Below are positions 37,601 through 49,905 of a stretch of DNA of 64,000 nt, in pieces. The translations under genes and the position numbers were made by a program. This DNA comes from Cyclina sinensis (taxonomy: Eukaryota; Mollusca; Bivalvia; Venerida; Veneridae), in contig JAAONU010000016.1 of assembly GCA_012932295.1 (NCBI GenBank), forward strand, positions 38,223,241 to 38,287,240, given 5' to 3'. Position 1 is the first letter of the stretch. Every line of letters begins with the position of its first letter. The notes under the pieces were generated by a model that saw only the letters and a program-made list of their open reading frames with translations, did no database searches and had not been told where the DNA came from.

Positions 37601-40600
37601 CTTCCAATGTGCGAGGTGCTATTGTAGCTGCAAAAGGTACATTATATTCCTCGTTTCCTATTTTCCGCCCTCCCTTTTCACGTACTGAGATGCTCGACGT
37701 ACGGTTTGAAACAGATCTGTCCCGCTGCAAGCTTTGATCAGACAGATCAAATTGGTGTTGACCTATACCTTTTCCTTTTAGAATATCGTCCCGTTTCTCT
37801 CTGTACTTGCTTTGTATTGCTTTTATCTTTTCCTCTAGGCCCATATTCTGTGCATTTTCATTACCTGTGAGTCTACTCTCGTGTTTCGGGCTGTATTTGT
37901 TTGATATTCTTTCAATTTTATCGGAAATACTTTCCGTTTCTTTGTCATATTTGTGTTCATTGTAGTTCTTCTTAAAAGTTTTATTCTCTTCTTTATTCTT
38001 GAAACTTGTACGAATAGACGGTGATGATGAAGTGATCATTCTGGAGTTTTCTTCAACCTGCTTTGGACTACTCACTTTTTTGTACTTTTCAGCTTCATTT
38101 ATTTTATTGGGAAATGTGTGTTGATCCTTATCATTTAAACGACTGCTAACACTTCTATATGAACTTGAGCTATTACGGCTCAGTGTTTCAGGCACTGATG
38201 TTCCCACAATTTCAGTGACAGGAGAAGAGCCCATTATCTGTTTAACTTCTTGACCACCTGAGGTCAAGTCCTTACTTGAGGCACTGCTTTTACTGTATGG
38301 CGGCGACTTTATTGGTCTAAACATTATTTTATCGGTTTGACCTTTATCTAAAGTTGATTTAGACATCGCTTTATTGATATCAGTGTAATCTATATTGCTT
38401 TCATTTGTTTCGTCTTTCAACGGTCCCAGAGTATTCCTATCTTTATCCTGTGAACTTCGTATCTTCTGTCTGTCTTTAAGTCTTCGTTCACTTGGCTTTT
38501 CATTCAGTATGCGGGCAACTTTTGAGACAGACATTTGTTCAGTAATAGACTGGTCACTTCTTGATCTTATTTCAGGTTTATTTGGTGTATATTTTGCACC
38601 AATTGTTCTAACTGAGCCAGGATGCTGAGAGAACACTGTAGTTGTGTAACAGGTATTCTTGGTTGCAACTGCTTCACTTCCTGATGGGCTTACCTGTCAA
38701 AAATATGGTATGTTAAAGACCTTATCTTAATTTTTTTATCTTACCACTTAAAATTTAAAAAATGCACATTTTCAAGTTATCAGAACACTTGTATATATGA
38801 AACTAGATCCTTTTTTAAATATGGTTTAATCCTGGAGTCGTAAATACAAAAATATCATTGAAGTTTTTAAATGCATTTTATAATATCCCAAGTATAAACA
38901 TTTTGGCTTTAAATGAAATCTTATTCCCGCCTTGTCCTTATCAAATACTAGCAATTGCTATGACTTTTAAACTTTTAGTTATACTGCTACTTCCCGCAAT
39001 CAATCTGATCGACATATCTGTTTTCTTTAAACTTCTCAACACGATCTTTTCTAAAGTAAACGTCTATTTAGACTTCCTAATTCCTACATATTAACAATCA
39101 TCTTTGACTCATTCATTGAATTTTCTTCTTTTCAGAGATTTCTGTTCTTGGTTTAATTACATTCTTCCCTTCCTACCCTATCAAATTCAGAATCCGATAC
39201 ATCCGGTAGCGTTGCCATATCATCATCCCAGAGAATTCCATTTTCATCCATTATATTATTAAACACTCCATCAGTTCTTTCCATATCACCTTGGCCTTCC
39301 ACGTGATCATTTTCAATTGGTACTTCTGTAAAAGAATGAGTCAACACACTAAACAAATAATAAGGTAAGAAATTAATCAACTAAGCAATTAATCAATTTA
39401 AAGCAAACTTATACAATAACGAGTGAACTTTTCTTTTTCTAGTACACTGTATATGTCAAATGTATATGAAATTAAAACAAAACTTTGTGCGGCAGTACTG
39501 CAGGTTTGTATAGGAAAGACACATTTATCAATAACAATATACGTGTCATTGATTTGCCCAAATGTATAACATAAACATATACAGAAGCCGTGTAAGAACA
39601 TTGGAGTGATCTAATTTGTAAGAGACACTACATTGACCATAAGATTTGAAAATTTCTACTCTGACATTGTGGCAATATATCTTATAACTTTAAAACGTGT
39701 AAATTCGGTGATTTTTTGCTAATGAATTGTACCCATCTAAAACATGTTAATTAAACTAGCTTTCTTCTTTTGGAATTTTTTCGAAGATTTAAAAAACAAA
39801 GTGCAAATTCAACAGCAGTTTAGTTAAGAAAATAAAAATATTTCTCGTATATCAAATTTACTCCATACCTTCATAACACGAAGTATCCGTAGAACTTTCT
39901 ACAGTCTCTTCATGTTGATATGCTATTCCAGCGGCAAATGCTGTAGGTGACAGTGACTTTGACCTTCTCTGTCGTCCACCGTTGCCAAGAACTACTTCAC
40001 CTGAATAACATGTCTCGAAGTCATCGTTATTATTGCTTTTTTCATTGGCTTTAATAAAAGGCCTAACTGAAAATACATGAAACATCAATAGACTTTAGAC
40101 ACAAAACTACGAACGATGTAATTAATAACGACTGTTTGGAATATGTAAGTCGGTAATTTAAGACGTCAATATAAGAAAAAAAAACAGAATATATTAATGG
40201 CATGGATATTTGAAGCACAAAAATTTTAAAAATAAATATCTTAGAAAACCTATTTATTTTCTACCATTATATATTTTAAACATACCCTCTGACAAATCCT
40301 GTTTATCGGACGCTATGTTTACCATACTTTTATGTGTCGATGGAAATCTTGTATCGAATTCGCGATTGAGTGACCGTTTCTTTCGACCTGTCTTCTTTCG
40401 ATCTCCCGGTTTCGTCACATTTCCATTTTCATGGGATTTTCCCATTGTCGCTGGTCGCTTGTCAGCTTGTATAATAATTCTTGCAGAGTTGTTTTTCTTG
40501 TTTTGAGTATATCTTCGCACATGGCCTTTGTTTTCACTCCTAACATAATCGTCATCACTCGAAACTGTTGGTGAATATTCACTGCTATCCTCTGCTGTTT

Positions 40601-43600
40601 TATTAATTTCTTGGGTGGAGAGGAATTGGCCAACTTGCAAACCTCTTGTAACTTGTTTACCCCCATTTCTTAGTGGTAATTCTTCATAACTTTGTTTAAT
40701 TTGATAATATTCAGAATGGGAATGATTCTCCATTTCGTCATCAGTTGAAACGTCTGACCCACTATTTACTGTTTTTACAGAATACTTAGCATTATTCCTT
40801 TTGTGTTTGCTTCGTCTTTTAGCAATATTTGTTTTAGTCATAGGAAAATTATTCCTTTCTCGTTCAGTTCCCTTTTCTTCAAGTCTTTGAACCTTGTCTA
40901 CCCATTCGTACGAATCAGTAGAAAAATCTCGGCTATACTTGTCTCTTTGGTCATTCGATTTTTTGTTAGCGTAAAACTGGTTACATTCATTTCGAAGAAC
41001 ATGTTCGGCATATTGTATGTCCTCATTTGAATCTGTGATATGTTTTAATTCGTACATATCATCATCGCTGTCACGTGAGTCACATGATACAATTCCTTCT
41101 TGAGCAACGAAGCCCCCACTTGCTTCAAGTGTTACCTTGTCTTTGCCTGGACTATTTATGTCACCTGTATTTTTAGCATCTTTAGACAGATTAAGAATGG
41201 GAGCTTTATTTTCTTTACTAGTCCCCGTTTGTTCAACATTATGTATGTCGGCCATTATTACTAATCTATCTGATGATGTTCCCGTGATCCTATTCGATCT
41301 TATTTCTTGATTCTTGTTATTCTTTTCTTTGCCAAAAGTTGTCGAGTTTCCGGACCTAAATGGCTCTAGTTTAGAAGGCAAGCTATTGAAAAGAAAGAAA
41401 AATAATCTACCATTTTATTACAGCGATTCATATCTGGTATATATTTATTGACTTATTTTCCTATCATTAAGGTCTGTATTCTGTACATTCTATCAAAAGT
41501 CTAGCAGAACTTTTACAAACTTAATCAAAGGACAAGGCATTTATCTTATTATTAATAACCACATACCTTTTACGTTCTGTACTGTCGTCTGGATGAATAT
41601 CAGACGATGATTCAAGCTTTCCCTCGTGGTTTGCACTCAGAGTATCTGTAGAATGGCTTTTCAGTACACGTAATTCAGACTCTGCTACTTCCGCCCTGTC
41701 AATAAGATCTTCAATAAAAGTCTCAAGTTTGTGTCTTGCCACTCTCTCCTTGTCAGCAGCATTTTTCAGGAACGTTTTTAAGCCATGAAGTTCACTGAAA
41801 AAGATATTTTACTCTTAGCAAGACTTTTTTTTTTTATTCTACACGTTTTGGATTCTACTTAAAGAATTCAAGACTGTACACATTATGTTGACTCGCTTTT
41901 AGTGTTTGTTTGTATGTTTGCTTGTTTGTGTGTATGCGTGTGCGTGTGTGTGCGCGCGCGTGCGTGCGTGTATGTTTGTTAGTTCGTTTATTATTATTAT
42001 TTCGGAATAATTACTAAAAAGGGGTACAACCTATCTTTACATAGAATCGCATGACAGCCTTTCAATGTCATCAACTGCTGGGGTGAGTTAAGAAACAAAT
42101 GTAGTTGTATGAATATTTTTAATCGCTGTATCAGAAATATTTATGTTACTCTTTTTTGTTACCACGTGTGAACATATAATTGCTATGTATATACATGCAT
42201 CAGAGAATGTGTAAAGAATGTTATGTATATACATGTATCAGAGAATGTGTAAAGAATGATTATTACATGCCAACAGTTTTTGTTTTTACTGTTTGATATA
42301 AAATTACCTCTGTGTTGTCTTTAGGTCACTTTCTTTTTGTCTGACCATGTCACGTAGACTTTCCACCACCGACACGCTCGATTCAGCTTTCTCCGCCAGT
42401 GACAACGTGCTGTCCTCCAGATGGCGCTTCTCTGCAAACGACAAGGACGGAAATTAAGGAACTTTTGAGTGAAGAAATTCAACAGATGCTCTACACCCTT
42501 AACGTTTTAACATACAAATGTATATACACAAATGTGGTCATTTTGATATCCTGTTTCAATTGTTTCCCTTTTAACACGGTTCTGATATAAAATGATGGAG
42601 AGCGCTTAAAAGATAAATCAACGCGTAATTCAAATTTCTAAAACACATAAATAAGTTGAACAGAATATTTTCAGATAATTTACCATAAGGAAATGTGTTG
42701 TTTTCTTTTATATTGAACATGTTACTTTCTGCAGTTTACCTCTTTTTAAAGTCTCCAGCTGTTGCACTAGATCGTGTATCTGTTCGCCCTTCGCTTGAAG
42801 AAGGCGTTTCATACTTGAAGTATTGTCGTCTGCCTGATCTGAAACAATTGCACAAAAAATTAGTTATTGAACTGTACTCGCGCTTTCTACACGCATGATA
42901 TGTCAACTTCAAATACACCTCGCGGTTGTATCAAATGTATTTGATCAGAAATTCTACTGACACAAAAATAAAAAAGAATACAAGTATAGTACATTTCTGG
43001 TATCAGATAATAGATTAAGATGAAAATTCACCGGTTAGTATCTGGGACTGTTCCAGCAATCGTTTGTGTAATGACGACATGTTCTCTATCTGTTTCATCG
43101 CGTGCTGTAACTGACTGTCTTTGGTCTTGATGGCTGTTTTCATAATGTCTCGGCTTTCCTCAGAACTCCTGTACACAGTCATTGTCTTTTCAAGCATTGA
43201 CTGCTGCTGTGTTCTAAAAATTGAACAAATGCAGTCAGAGCAGTGCTTGAAGTACTATCATGCAATATAGTCTAATCCTTGTTTTGTCCTCAACTAAAAT
43301 TCATTTGTAAAGTTCAAAATTTACGTGTTCCAGTTTTCAGCATTGCAGGGAAAGGAGAAATTGGGTTTGAACAAAGAAATCAGTGCTATCTTTGATAATA
43401 AACAGTTGTAAGAAAATTACATATGACAGTCGGACTAATAACAATGGCGTCTTTTTTACCGCAAGTGGTTCAGCGTTTCGTTGATATTTTTGAGTTCCTC
43501 TTCTTTTGCCTGTAGCGTTCTTCTTAACTGACCAGTGTCATCGTCTGCTTGTTTCAGTATGCGATCAGTCTCTTGTATAAGTCTCTCCCTCTCCCATTCC

Positions 43601-46363
43601 AACTGGCTAATTTTTTGCGAAGCATGCTTTGGAACAAAATGATATACTGAGGTGACAAATAATCCTTAGAAAAAAATAACGTTAAGATTTATCAGGCGGA
43701 AAAAATAATATGGAAATCTGCATGTCAGTTCTATGTTAAGAAGGGGTCTTGCATGCATAATGGTTGGAAGTGTCCCGTTGTCGCACGACCTTTATTTTAT
43801 TTGGACAGAACTTCTCCGCGTTTACTTCAGTCAATATTTTGAAACTGGCAGCTAATAAATGGAATTAGTCGTGCAGAAATTATGCTATGTTTTGTCAGCA
43901 AAACAATGTACGAATCTAATAAAAATGTTTGTTCTCAATTGACAAATATCTACCCAACGGATATACAGGGAAAATATTGCTTCGGTTGTGTTTGAAGTTA
44001 AAAAGTTGTAATAAGCATCATTTTATTGTAGCAGTTACGAGTGTAGGTTGTATTCATATGAGAAAAGTATATCAGTTCTCTCATTAAAACCACAAAACGT
44101 TTTCAGTGAAACTTTTTACACTGTAGTTGATTATTTATACTTTAACTTAGAGTGTTTTAGTAGCACATTTCCATAATTTATTCATATTCAGTCATATTCA
44201 TCATTTTAAGGTTTACAACAAAAATAACAGTAGTAATAAACTACCCCTACCTGGAGGTCGTGTTCTTTCATCTTTATTTCCTGCTGTGTTTGCGTCCTCA
44301 GTTTTTCCAGTTCCTTGTTTAGACCATCCAGTATTTTACCTCTATCATTTAGCTCATGTATAAGGCGCGAGTTGTAGTCATCAGTCTCTTTAACAATGGA
44401 TTCTGTCTCGTCCATTAGTCGCTGACGCTCTGAACTCAACTCCACGTGTTGTTTCGTTCGAGATTCTAACATGGCGTCTTTGGTTTTCATTTCTTTTAGA
44501 CATCATAGAAATTTTTATGTATCGGTGAAAATAAACATTTGAAATGATAAGTATCTATGAATTACACATTAATACATATTCCTTTACACACTCGCATATG
44601 ACTGCATAATATTATGCAGTGAACTTGTACTATTGCACAGTGTAAACTCAGCTTCTCAAAGTTCAGTGCATGTACAAAAATATAGTATACTGATCATTGC
44701 ATATACTTCGGATACTTATAATTAGCAACATAAGCTAAAGAGGACATTAATACAATTCATATTTTAGGCTCCCCGAAGGGCAAGCATATAGTTGCCGCTT
44801 TGTCCATCCGTTCCGTCCGTCCGTTCGTTCGTCCGTGCGTCCGTCCGTCTTAATTTTGTCCGGAGCATAACACAAAAACTATGAGAGATATCAAGATCAA
44901 ACTTCATAGGTAGTTAGATCTCATTAAGGACCAGTGCAGTGCACAAGAACCATAACTCTTGCTTTATTATTTTTTTAGTTATTGCCCTTTGAAATTTCTC
45001 ATACTTATTTTTTTGTCCGGGGCATATCTCACAAAGTATAAGAGTTATCAACTTGAAAATTTATAGGTAGATAGATCTCATTGATGAGCAGTGCAGTGCA
45101 CAAGAACCATAACTCTTGCTTTATTAATTTTTCAGTTCTTGCCTTTTGAAATTTCTCATACTTATTTTTTGTCTGGGGCATATCTCACAAAGTATAAGAG
45201 ATATTAATATGAAACATTATTGGTAGATAGATCTCTATGAGGAAAAGTGCAGCGTACAAGAACTGTAACTCTATTTTGCATAATTTAGGAGTTATTGCCC
45301 TTTGTTATTTTTCATACTTTAAAAAAAATACATATTAAACAATAGCCCTTTTGGAATTGGCATTTATTCGGGGAGCATCCATCGGTTCTGCCGATTTCTT
45401 GTTTATCAGCTGCAGTCTGCGCATTTTCCCCAGAACTATTAACCAAATTTAATTACAATCTACTTACACTGTGTAATAAGATGTATGGCAATGCGATACT
45501 TATAAATACATAAATATGTATAATATATTGTAATCCATATACTTCATTGCTTTACCTTGAACAAGAGTTTCTATAATCTTCCTTTGCTCTTGACATTTGA
45601 CCTCTGCTGCAGCTTCCATATCCTTCAGTAAGTCTTGGGATTTGTAAAGAGCATCTGCTGTCACCCATTGGTTCATCCGGGATTTCATCACCTCCTTGTT
45701 TAGAGAGTCTAGAGTGCTTTTAAAATCGTGACTGGAACCAAAATGTCCACGTTGCAAAGATGGCTGACTTTTTGCTTTTTCTACAAAGTCTTTATGTACA
45801 TTAGGTTGACAGTTGTTTCCAAGACCAACGCTTTTCTCCTTTTGTTTTACCCTATATTTGGATTCGGGACTTCTTTTTATTGATTCCAGGGAGATTTTGA
45901 AGTCCGTGTTGACTGAACTTTCAGATAACGTATGCATTGACTGGGCTTTGTGTTTCATTTCATTTTGTCTGGCTTGTTGTAACTCCTTTTCCAAAAGCTC
46001 GGTCTCTTCTTTGAATGTTTTTAACAACGGCGAAGTATCTCTGAATTTTCTACTGCCGTCGAATTCGGAAGTAATTCTCCGATACTCATTTACTGGATCC
46101 GTGTCATACTTACTACTGGTACCACTGAACCTTTCTTCGCTTGACAAACTACGTGCAAAATTAGAGGAACCAGTGCTCTCACGCGCTCCTTTGAATACTT
46201 GTGCGCGCGCATGGGGCTTGATAAACCCCATCTGAAAGGAATGCTCTGCCTGCAAGTGCTGTCTGAGCTCCCTCAAGGTTGCAAACCTCCTCAAATGCCC
46301 ACATTTTGGACATCGGTAAGGTATTAGCTCATTGAGATATTCTGGCACGTCGTTTTCTGCCAT
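29570..46363 (-). CDS. FBXO41: F-box only protein 41 orthologue, very long form, 20 exons
   Basis: Predicted substrate-receptor subunit of an SCF ubiquitin ligase; vertebrate FBXO41 is neuronal and linked to centrosome and cytoskeleton. Exons: 45,556-46,363; 44,251-44,492; 43,460-43,626; 43,032-43,213; 42,740-42,838; 42,308-42,431; 41,567-41,794; 40,286-41,382; 39,869-40,066; 39,177-39,325; 36,269-38,693; 34,491-34,681; 34,163-34,217; 33,393-33,453; 32,709-32,807; 31,432-31,581; 30,848-30,966; 30,398-30,556; 29,933-30,057; 29,570-29,695. Total 6,804 nt, 2,267 aa; every junction is phase-consistent. Domains: C2H2 finger (C18, C21, H36, H41), coiled coil to about residue 616 with FIEDLIDRAEVAESEL, disordered linker 617-1,906, F-box about 1,921-1,962, then a leucine-rich-repeat-like tail. 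Human FBXO41 is about 875 aa, so the linker is hugely expanded. Confidence 0.92.
30967..34162 (-). other. Introns among the 3' exons of FBXO41
   Basis: Apart from exons 14-16 (33,393-33,453; 32,709-32,807; 31,432-31,581), this is AT-rich intronic DNA. I see no further genes or clear mobile elements. Confidence 0.5.
34682..36268 (-). other. Intron 11 of FBXO41
   Basis: No coding exon is seen. It has an AAT microsatellite at 36,000-36,035 and the possible poly(A) signal near 35,895. Open frames on the plus strand here are AT-rich chance frames. Confidence 0.55.
35895..35900 (-). terminator. Possible intronic poly(A) signal for a short FBXO41 form
   Basis: AATAAA on the minus strand lies inside intron 11, about 365 bases after the TGA that would be read if exon 11 were not spliced. 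It could terminate a truncated transcript that lacks the F-box. The DNA is AT-rich, so a chance match is quite possible. Confidence 0.35.
36269..41382 (-). CDS. FBXO41: FBXO41 exons 8-11: long disordered linker
   Basis: Exons 8 (1,097 nt) and 11 (2,425 nt) are unusually large; 9 and 10 are short. The roughly 1,290 residues are rich in Ser, Lys, Asp, Glu and Asn. They include a proline/aromatic patch (YPFMPYQVPFPFPPNWTPQQ) and glutamine runs near 37,310-37,400. I recognise no folded domain. In human FBXO41 the equivalent linker is a few hundred residues, mostly Gly, Pro and Ser. Exon 11 ends at 36,269 with CAAG then GTTGAG. Reading past the donor gives an immediate TGA at 36,264-36,266. Confidence 0.85.
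41567..46363 (-). CDS. FBXO41: FBXO41 exons 1-7: zinc finger and coiled coil
   Basis: The start ATG at 46,363 opens MAENDVPEYLNELIPYRCPK and gives a C2H2 finger matching the YRCPRCGxxxRFRSLSSLRAHLExxH pattern shared by FBXO41 and ZNF365. Exons 2-7 encode charged heptad-rich sequence (for example KEEELKNINETLNHLR and LEKTMTVYRSSEESRD). Exon 7 has FLKNAADKERVARHKLETFI followed by EDLIDRAEVAESEL, corresponding to the conserved coiled-coil end of the vertebrate proteins. A splice acceptor at 46,398 suggests a separate 5'-UTR exon. The finger-plus-coil part is typical of centrosome or cytoskeleton association; that function is inferred from the family. Confidence 0.9.
41930..41985. repeat. TG/CG microsatellite
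   Basis: A (TG)n tract with CG interruptions (GTGTGTGTGCGCGCGCGTGC) lies inside intron 6 of FBXO41. Confidence 0.85.
42185..42260. repeat. Two-copy 38-bp direct repeat
   Basis: ATGTATATACATGCATCAGA... GTAAAGAATG occurs twice with a period of 38 bases in intron 6 of FBXO41. There is no sign of function. Confidence 0.8.
43627..44250 (-). other. Intron 2 of FBXO41
   Basis: No exon or named repeat is recognised in this stretch. Confidence 0.5.
44765..45400. mobile_element. Non-autonomous repeat element with internal tandem units
   Basis: The element starts GGCTCCCCGAAGGGCAAGCA, has a (TCCG)n tract at 44,805-44,850, then three diverged copies of a roughly 170-bp unit (GTCCGGGGCATATCTCACAA, GTGCAGTGCACAAGAACCAT). 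It closes near CGGGGAGCATCCATCGGTTC. The opening and closing GCTCCCCG/CGGGGAGC are complementary. It has no ORF and sits in intron 1 of FBXO41. Confidence 0.65.
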
Positions 46364-46398
46364 TTATGATACAGAAAGATATGTATTCGTCGTAGGAA

Positions 46399-49300
46399 CT
46401 GAAAGACATATATTTGTTTCATTTTCGTCATGCAAAAAAAAAATACTTGATAATCATTGGATAATCGATGTGAACGTTATATTATCACAAGGACAATTTT
46501 TGCTTATTCATTCTTATAGACAAAACATTATCTATTTAGAAATTTACATATAATGATAATAATTTAGGGAAAGTTCATTTTAATTGCAACAGAATATACT
46601 TAACTCTTAAAATTATACTGTTCCATGTCCCTGTTTTAATTTCATATATGAATATTAAAATTCTAGTACAGCTTATTGCAAAACATACTACAAATTCAAT
46701 ACTTCTTTCATAATAGACAGAATTCTGTTCTTTTTTTTTTCTTACATACTGTTTTCCGTGCCTCCATATTTCTTAAGCATTTTAAGTGACTAGCTGAATG
46801 CTAATACAATGAATATTTAATTTAGTGTTAATACCTTTAAAATAAGTCGTGTAATATATATATATTGTATTTTTTTCTGACTGATGTTGTGTCCGACTTT
46901 TATTTCTGGAAATTCTCATAAAGGACTAATAAAACTGTGTCTCTGGTGACGACGCTTAGTCACCGTACGTTTAATAAACACGTGGATATTGTGTAGAAGG
47001 TTCTGCTAAACGTTAATGATTTACAACGATATGAAGTCAAAAGAACAGAAAAGAAAAGTTAATGGCGAAAAGAATCATCAGTACTTTATTTAGAATAAAT
47101 AAAATCTTTGTGCGTGCAGTTCGGACAACGGACATCGTATATGAAGTAACGACTTCATTCTATGAATAAAACATGACAAACAATCAATACGTCATTGCAA
47201 ACATCTGTTACAATTTTACTTTATGGGCATCGTCGCGTTTTGTTTTGGTTTACTATTACACTGCCGCTATTGTTACACCTCGGGTGACTTCAATAAGTAT
47301 ACCAAGTTGTTGGAAAAGGCCGAGTTGTTACGATTGCTATTGTTATATTTGCCATATTATAAATGACGATCAATTAACAGTGTTTTATGGTCTTTTCAAC
47401 CTTCTTTTGCATAACAAATTCAAAAGTGGCCAAAAAATAAAAATACAGCCAAGGCACCACAATGCATTTTGTAAATTTCAAGTAAACATATATACATCTA
47501 TAAAACTATCTGACAGATCTGTTCAATGCGATAAAGGTAGTTATGCGGCCTCAAAAGTGATATGTTTTGGTCTTATCTTATTTGCCTAATTACTTACAGG
47601 AGATTATGGCTTTTGGCTAATTGACATAATCAACACCTTTTAACAGTTCAAAAATAATGTATGTACTATCTTTTACTTGAACTGATTTAAAATGTAATAG
47701 TATCATGTATATCTTAATTTTAAATGTTATAATAAATCTGTATTGGGGTGAAAAGTCTCAGTAAGTCTAGACTTTTCACGTCCATTTTGGAGGTGAATGG
47801 TCTTGGGAGGAAATGTCATAAGAGTCAAATGTCTGTCAACCCTAACAGGAAAAGATCTGGCGAATGACAGAAACGGCTCATTATCATTTCTATTTGAAAG
47901 GTCCTTTTCGACCCAGGCTGCGGGGCGGATCGGTGTAATCCAGCGGTCGCGAGTTCAATTCCCCAAATATGAAGTAACTATGCTTGGGCAGTGTAATTGT
48001 AACTAAACTGCTAATAAGTTGCATCATATAAATTATAAAACTAATATACTACAGTTCTCATTGCTTTTTTTTTATTTCCGTGTCAAACATTTTTCTCTAC
48101 CACTATGTTTTTTCCCGTAGATGTACGTACGTAAATATTATTACATGTATCTAGTGATTTGTTTTTCATTCCACCGAACCAGGAAAAAAAACAACATTTA
48201 TTTTCGACTTAATTACTTCATTAAGAAACTACTGTTCAAAATTATACCGGTAATTCATTGTCAGCAGGGTCTTAATTAAAGCCCTGTTGTCAGTCAAGTT
48301 GAAGAAATGGAACATACCTGTGAAATGGCAAAAACACTCTTTCCCAGATGAGTCAGGATTTTGGAGTTCGCGTTTTTCACTATTGAATTACTTACATGCC
48401 CATCGTGTCTGTTAGTAAATCATATATTGGCCATATCATAACAAACTTGGACCACAAGTGTTTATTCCAGTTGTTTATAGCCAACGCATAAAATCCGAAA
48501 ATATATCAGAACTGTAAATCCATCAGGTAGAAATCTTAGGATTTGCAATGTTTTTCTCATAAAATATACATGTTCTATATCGCCTGCAACAGCTGTGGGT
48601 CACGTGATTCATCAGCATCCAATACCTGTGTACAGGTAAGAACGATTTTAAGTTACTTTGTATTCTGAGTCATTCGGGCGATTGCATGATTTACATTTGC
48701 TAAATTTTGAAACATTTTCTTCCTAAGATAGTCCAATAGTAGTTTCCAATCATTAACGAGATGCATTTATGTAGCATACCTTATGTCAGTTATAAATATA
48801 ACAAAGAAAAATAATTCAGTACAAACTGTTATGATCACTTTGAATATACCTATAGCCTGATCCAAAATATCTGATACCATTTCAAGTTTGCCTAAAATTG
48901 TTATGCAAAGTGATATTTTTTTCTTTGCTAAATCAACTTAATCTACTGTGCCTCCCATTTTCATGAAGTTGCTATGTCAATTGTCAAAGACCTCTGCAAA
49001 TATAGAAATTCAGCTCTTTCAAATTTTCCAAACATCTGGCAAAAAAACTTCGGAGGGGATTGGTTCGGTGTATGAGTGAAAATAAGACACCACTCATTCT
49101 CTTAAAAAATTCGGAAATTAATCAAAACTAGCTAAAAATCATGAATATATTTGAATAGTCTAATATCGTTTCAATTTTGACTGGACGATATCCCTAGGGA
49201 GGCCAGACAACTGGAGATATCTCAATCTGAAGAACGAGTCAGCGTTTACAGTCGAAATGTTGAAACTAAATCAGAAACCACTTAATTTCGATTTAACAAG

Positions 49301-49680
49301 ATAAAATACCCCAAAACGGTTAGACACATGTGTTAACTGAGCGCTTTTCTAGTGTTACGGCGAAAATTTAGGTATAGGAATTCAACAGACTACTAAGAGT
49401 TTAAACATCTACAGTCATTATTTTAAAGATTTTTATATACATGAGGGTCTGATAACTCAATGAGGAAAATGTCTGACAGCATTATTATTTGACTGCCCAT
49501 GGGCATTCGCTGATCGTTTATTTACTTATAAGTAATTATTTGTACTTATCTACACTAATTCATGTTTATCAACAAGAAGTGCAAATAAACGTGCGATTTC
49601 TATTACTACAAGCGATTGTGTCATAGATTAACAATTGCTGCGGGGCAACGGACCATGAAAGTACGGTAATTCATGTGCAC
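46399..49680. other. Intergenic region between two divergent genes
   Basis: The FBXO41-like gene runs left and the next gene runs right, so both promoters should lie here. I see a small hairpin at about 47,750-47,782 (GTGAAAAGTCT and its complement). There is also a GTTCAATTCCCC stretch near 47,953 that looks like a tRNA B box without a usable A box. Nothing else is supported. Confidence 0.45.
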
Positions 49681-49708
49681 TGATCATTGCCCTTCGCATT
49701 AACCGCCA

Positions 49709-49724
49709 GGCGGCGCACTTCAAA
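49709..49724 (+). promoter_or_regulatory. Possible CDE/CHR-like promoter element
   Basis: GGCGG (49,709-49,713) is followed after five bases by TTCAAA (49,719-49,724), the reverse of the CHR TTTGAA. It lies 17 bases before the start codon of a basic nuclear-type protein. CDE/CHR pairs mark G2/M genes in animals. Orientation and spacing are not canonical, so this is suggestive only. Confidence 0.3.
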
Positions 49725-49740
49725 CGCGTTTATTTTCAAA

Positions 49741-49905
49741 ATGGACGCGGCGAATAGGAAACGGAAGCGGGATTTTCAAGATGTTAGTGATTTCGATTCG
49801 TTAGACCAAAGTTTTACAGTTGAAAATTGTGGATTCCCATCTGTTCTTGCTTCAAGAAAGCGCAGAAAATCGCTCGGTGTCTCGGAACTGAAACAAATTC
49901 GAAAG
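49741..49905 (+). CDS. Uncharacterised basic protein, coding exon 1
   Basis: The ATG at 49,741 opens MDAANRKRKRDFQDVSDFDS. The exon continues with LDQSFTVENCGFPSVLASRK and RRKSLGVSELKQIRK, ending exactly in phase 0 at a GTATTG donor. Two KR-rich clusters look like nuclear localisation signals, and RRKSLG resembles a basophilic kinase site. The start context AAAATGG is good. No family was recognised. The frame joins cleanly to the exon at 57,486, and together they give 137 residues before the gene leaves view. Confidence 0.65.

Noticed and set aside
36264..38693. Separate ZNF365-like gene ending at 36,264, independent of the F-box exons
   Set aside because: The F-box exon at 34,491-34,681 has no start codon, has an upstream acceptor, and joins exon 11 in exact phase. 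A short isoform remains possible.
45813..46235. Plus-strand open frame of 140 codons
   Set aside because: It is antisense to FBXO41 exon 1, whose minus-strand frame is conserved.
47173..47589. Plus-strand open frame of 138 codons
   Set aside because: There is no recognisable family, the codon use is AT-rich, and no promoter or splice context is apparent. It is probably chance.
47930..47970. tRNA gene or tRNA-derived SINE
   Set aside because: A B-box-like GTTCAATTCCCC is present, but no matching A box or cloverleaf could be drawn. The same holds for 21,640-21,690.
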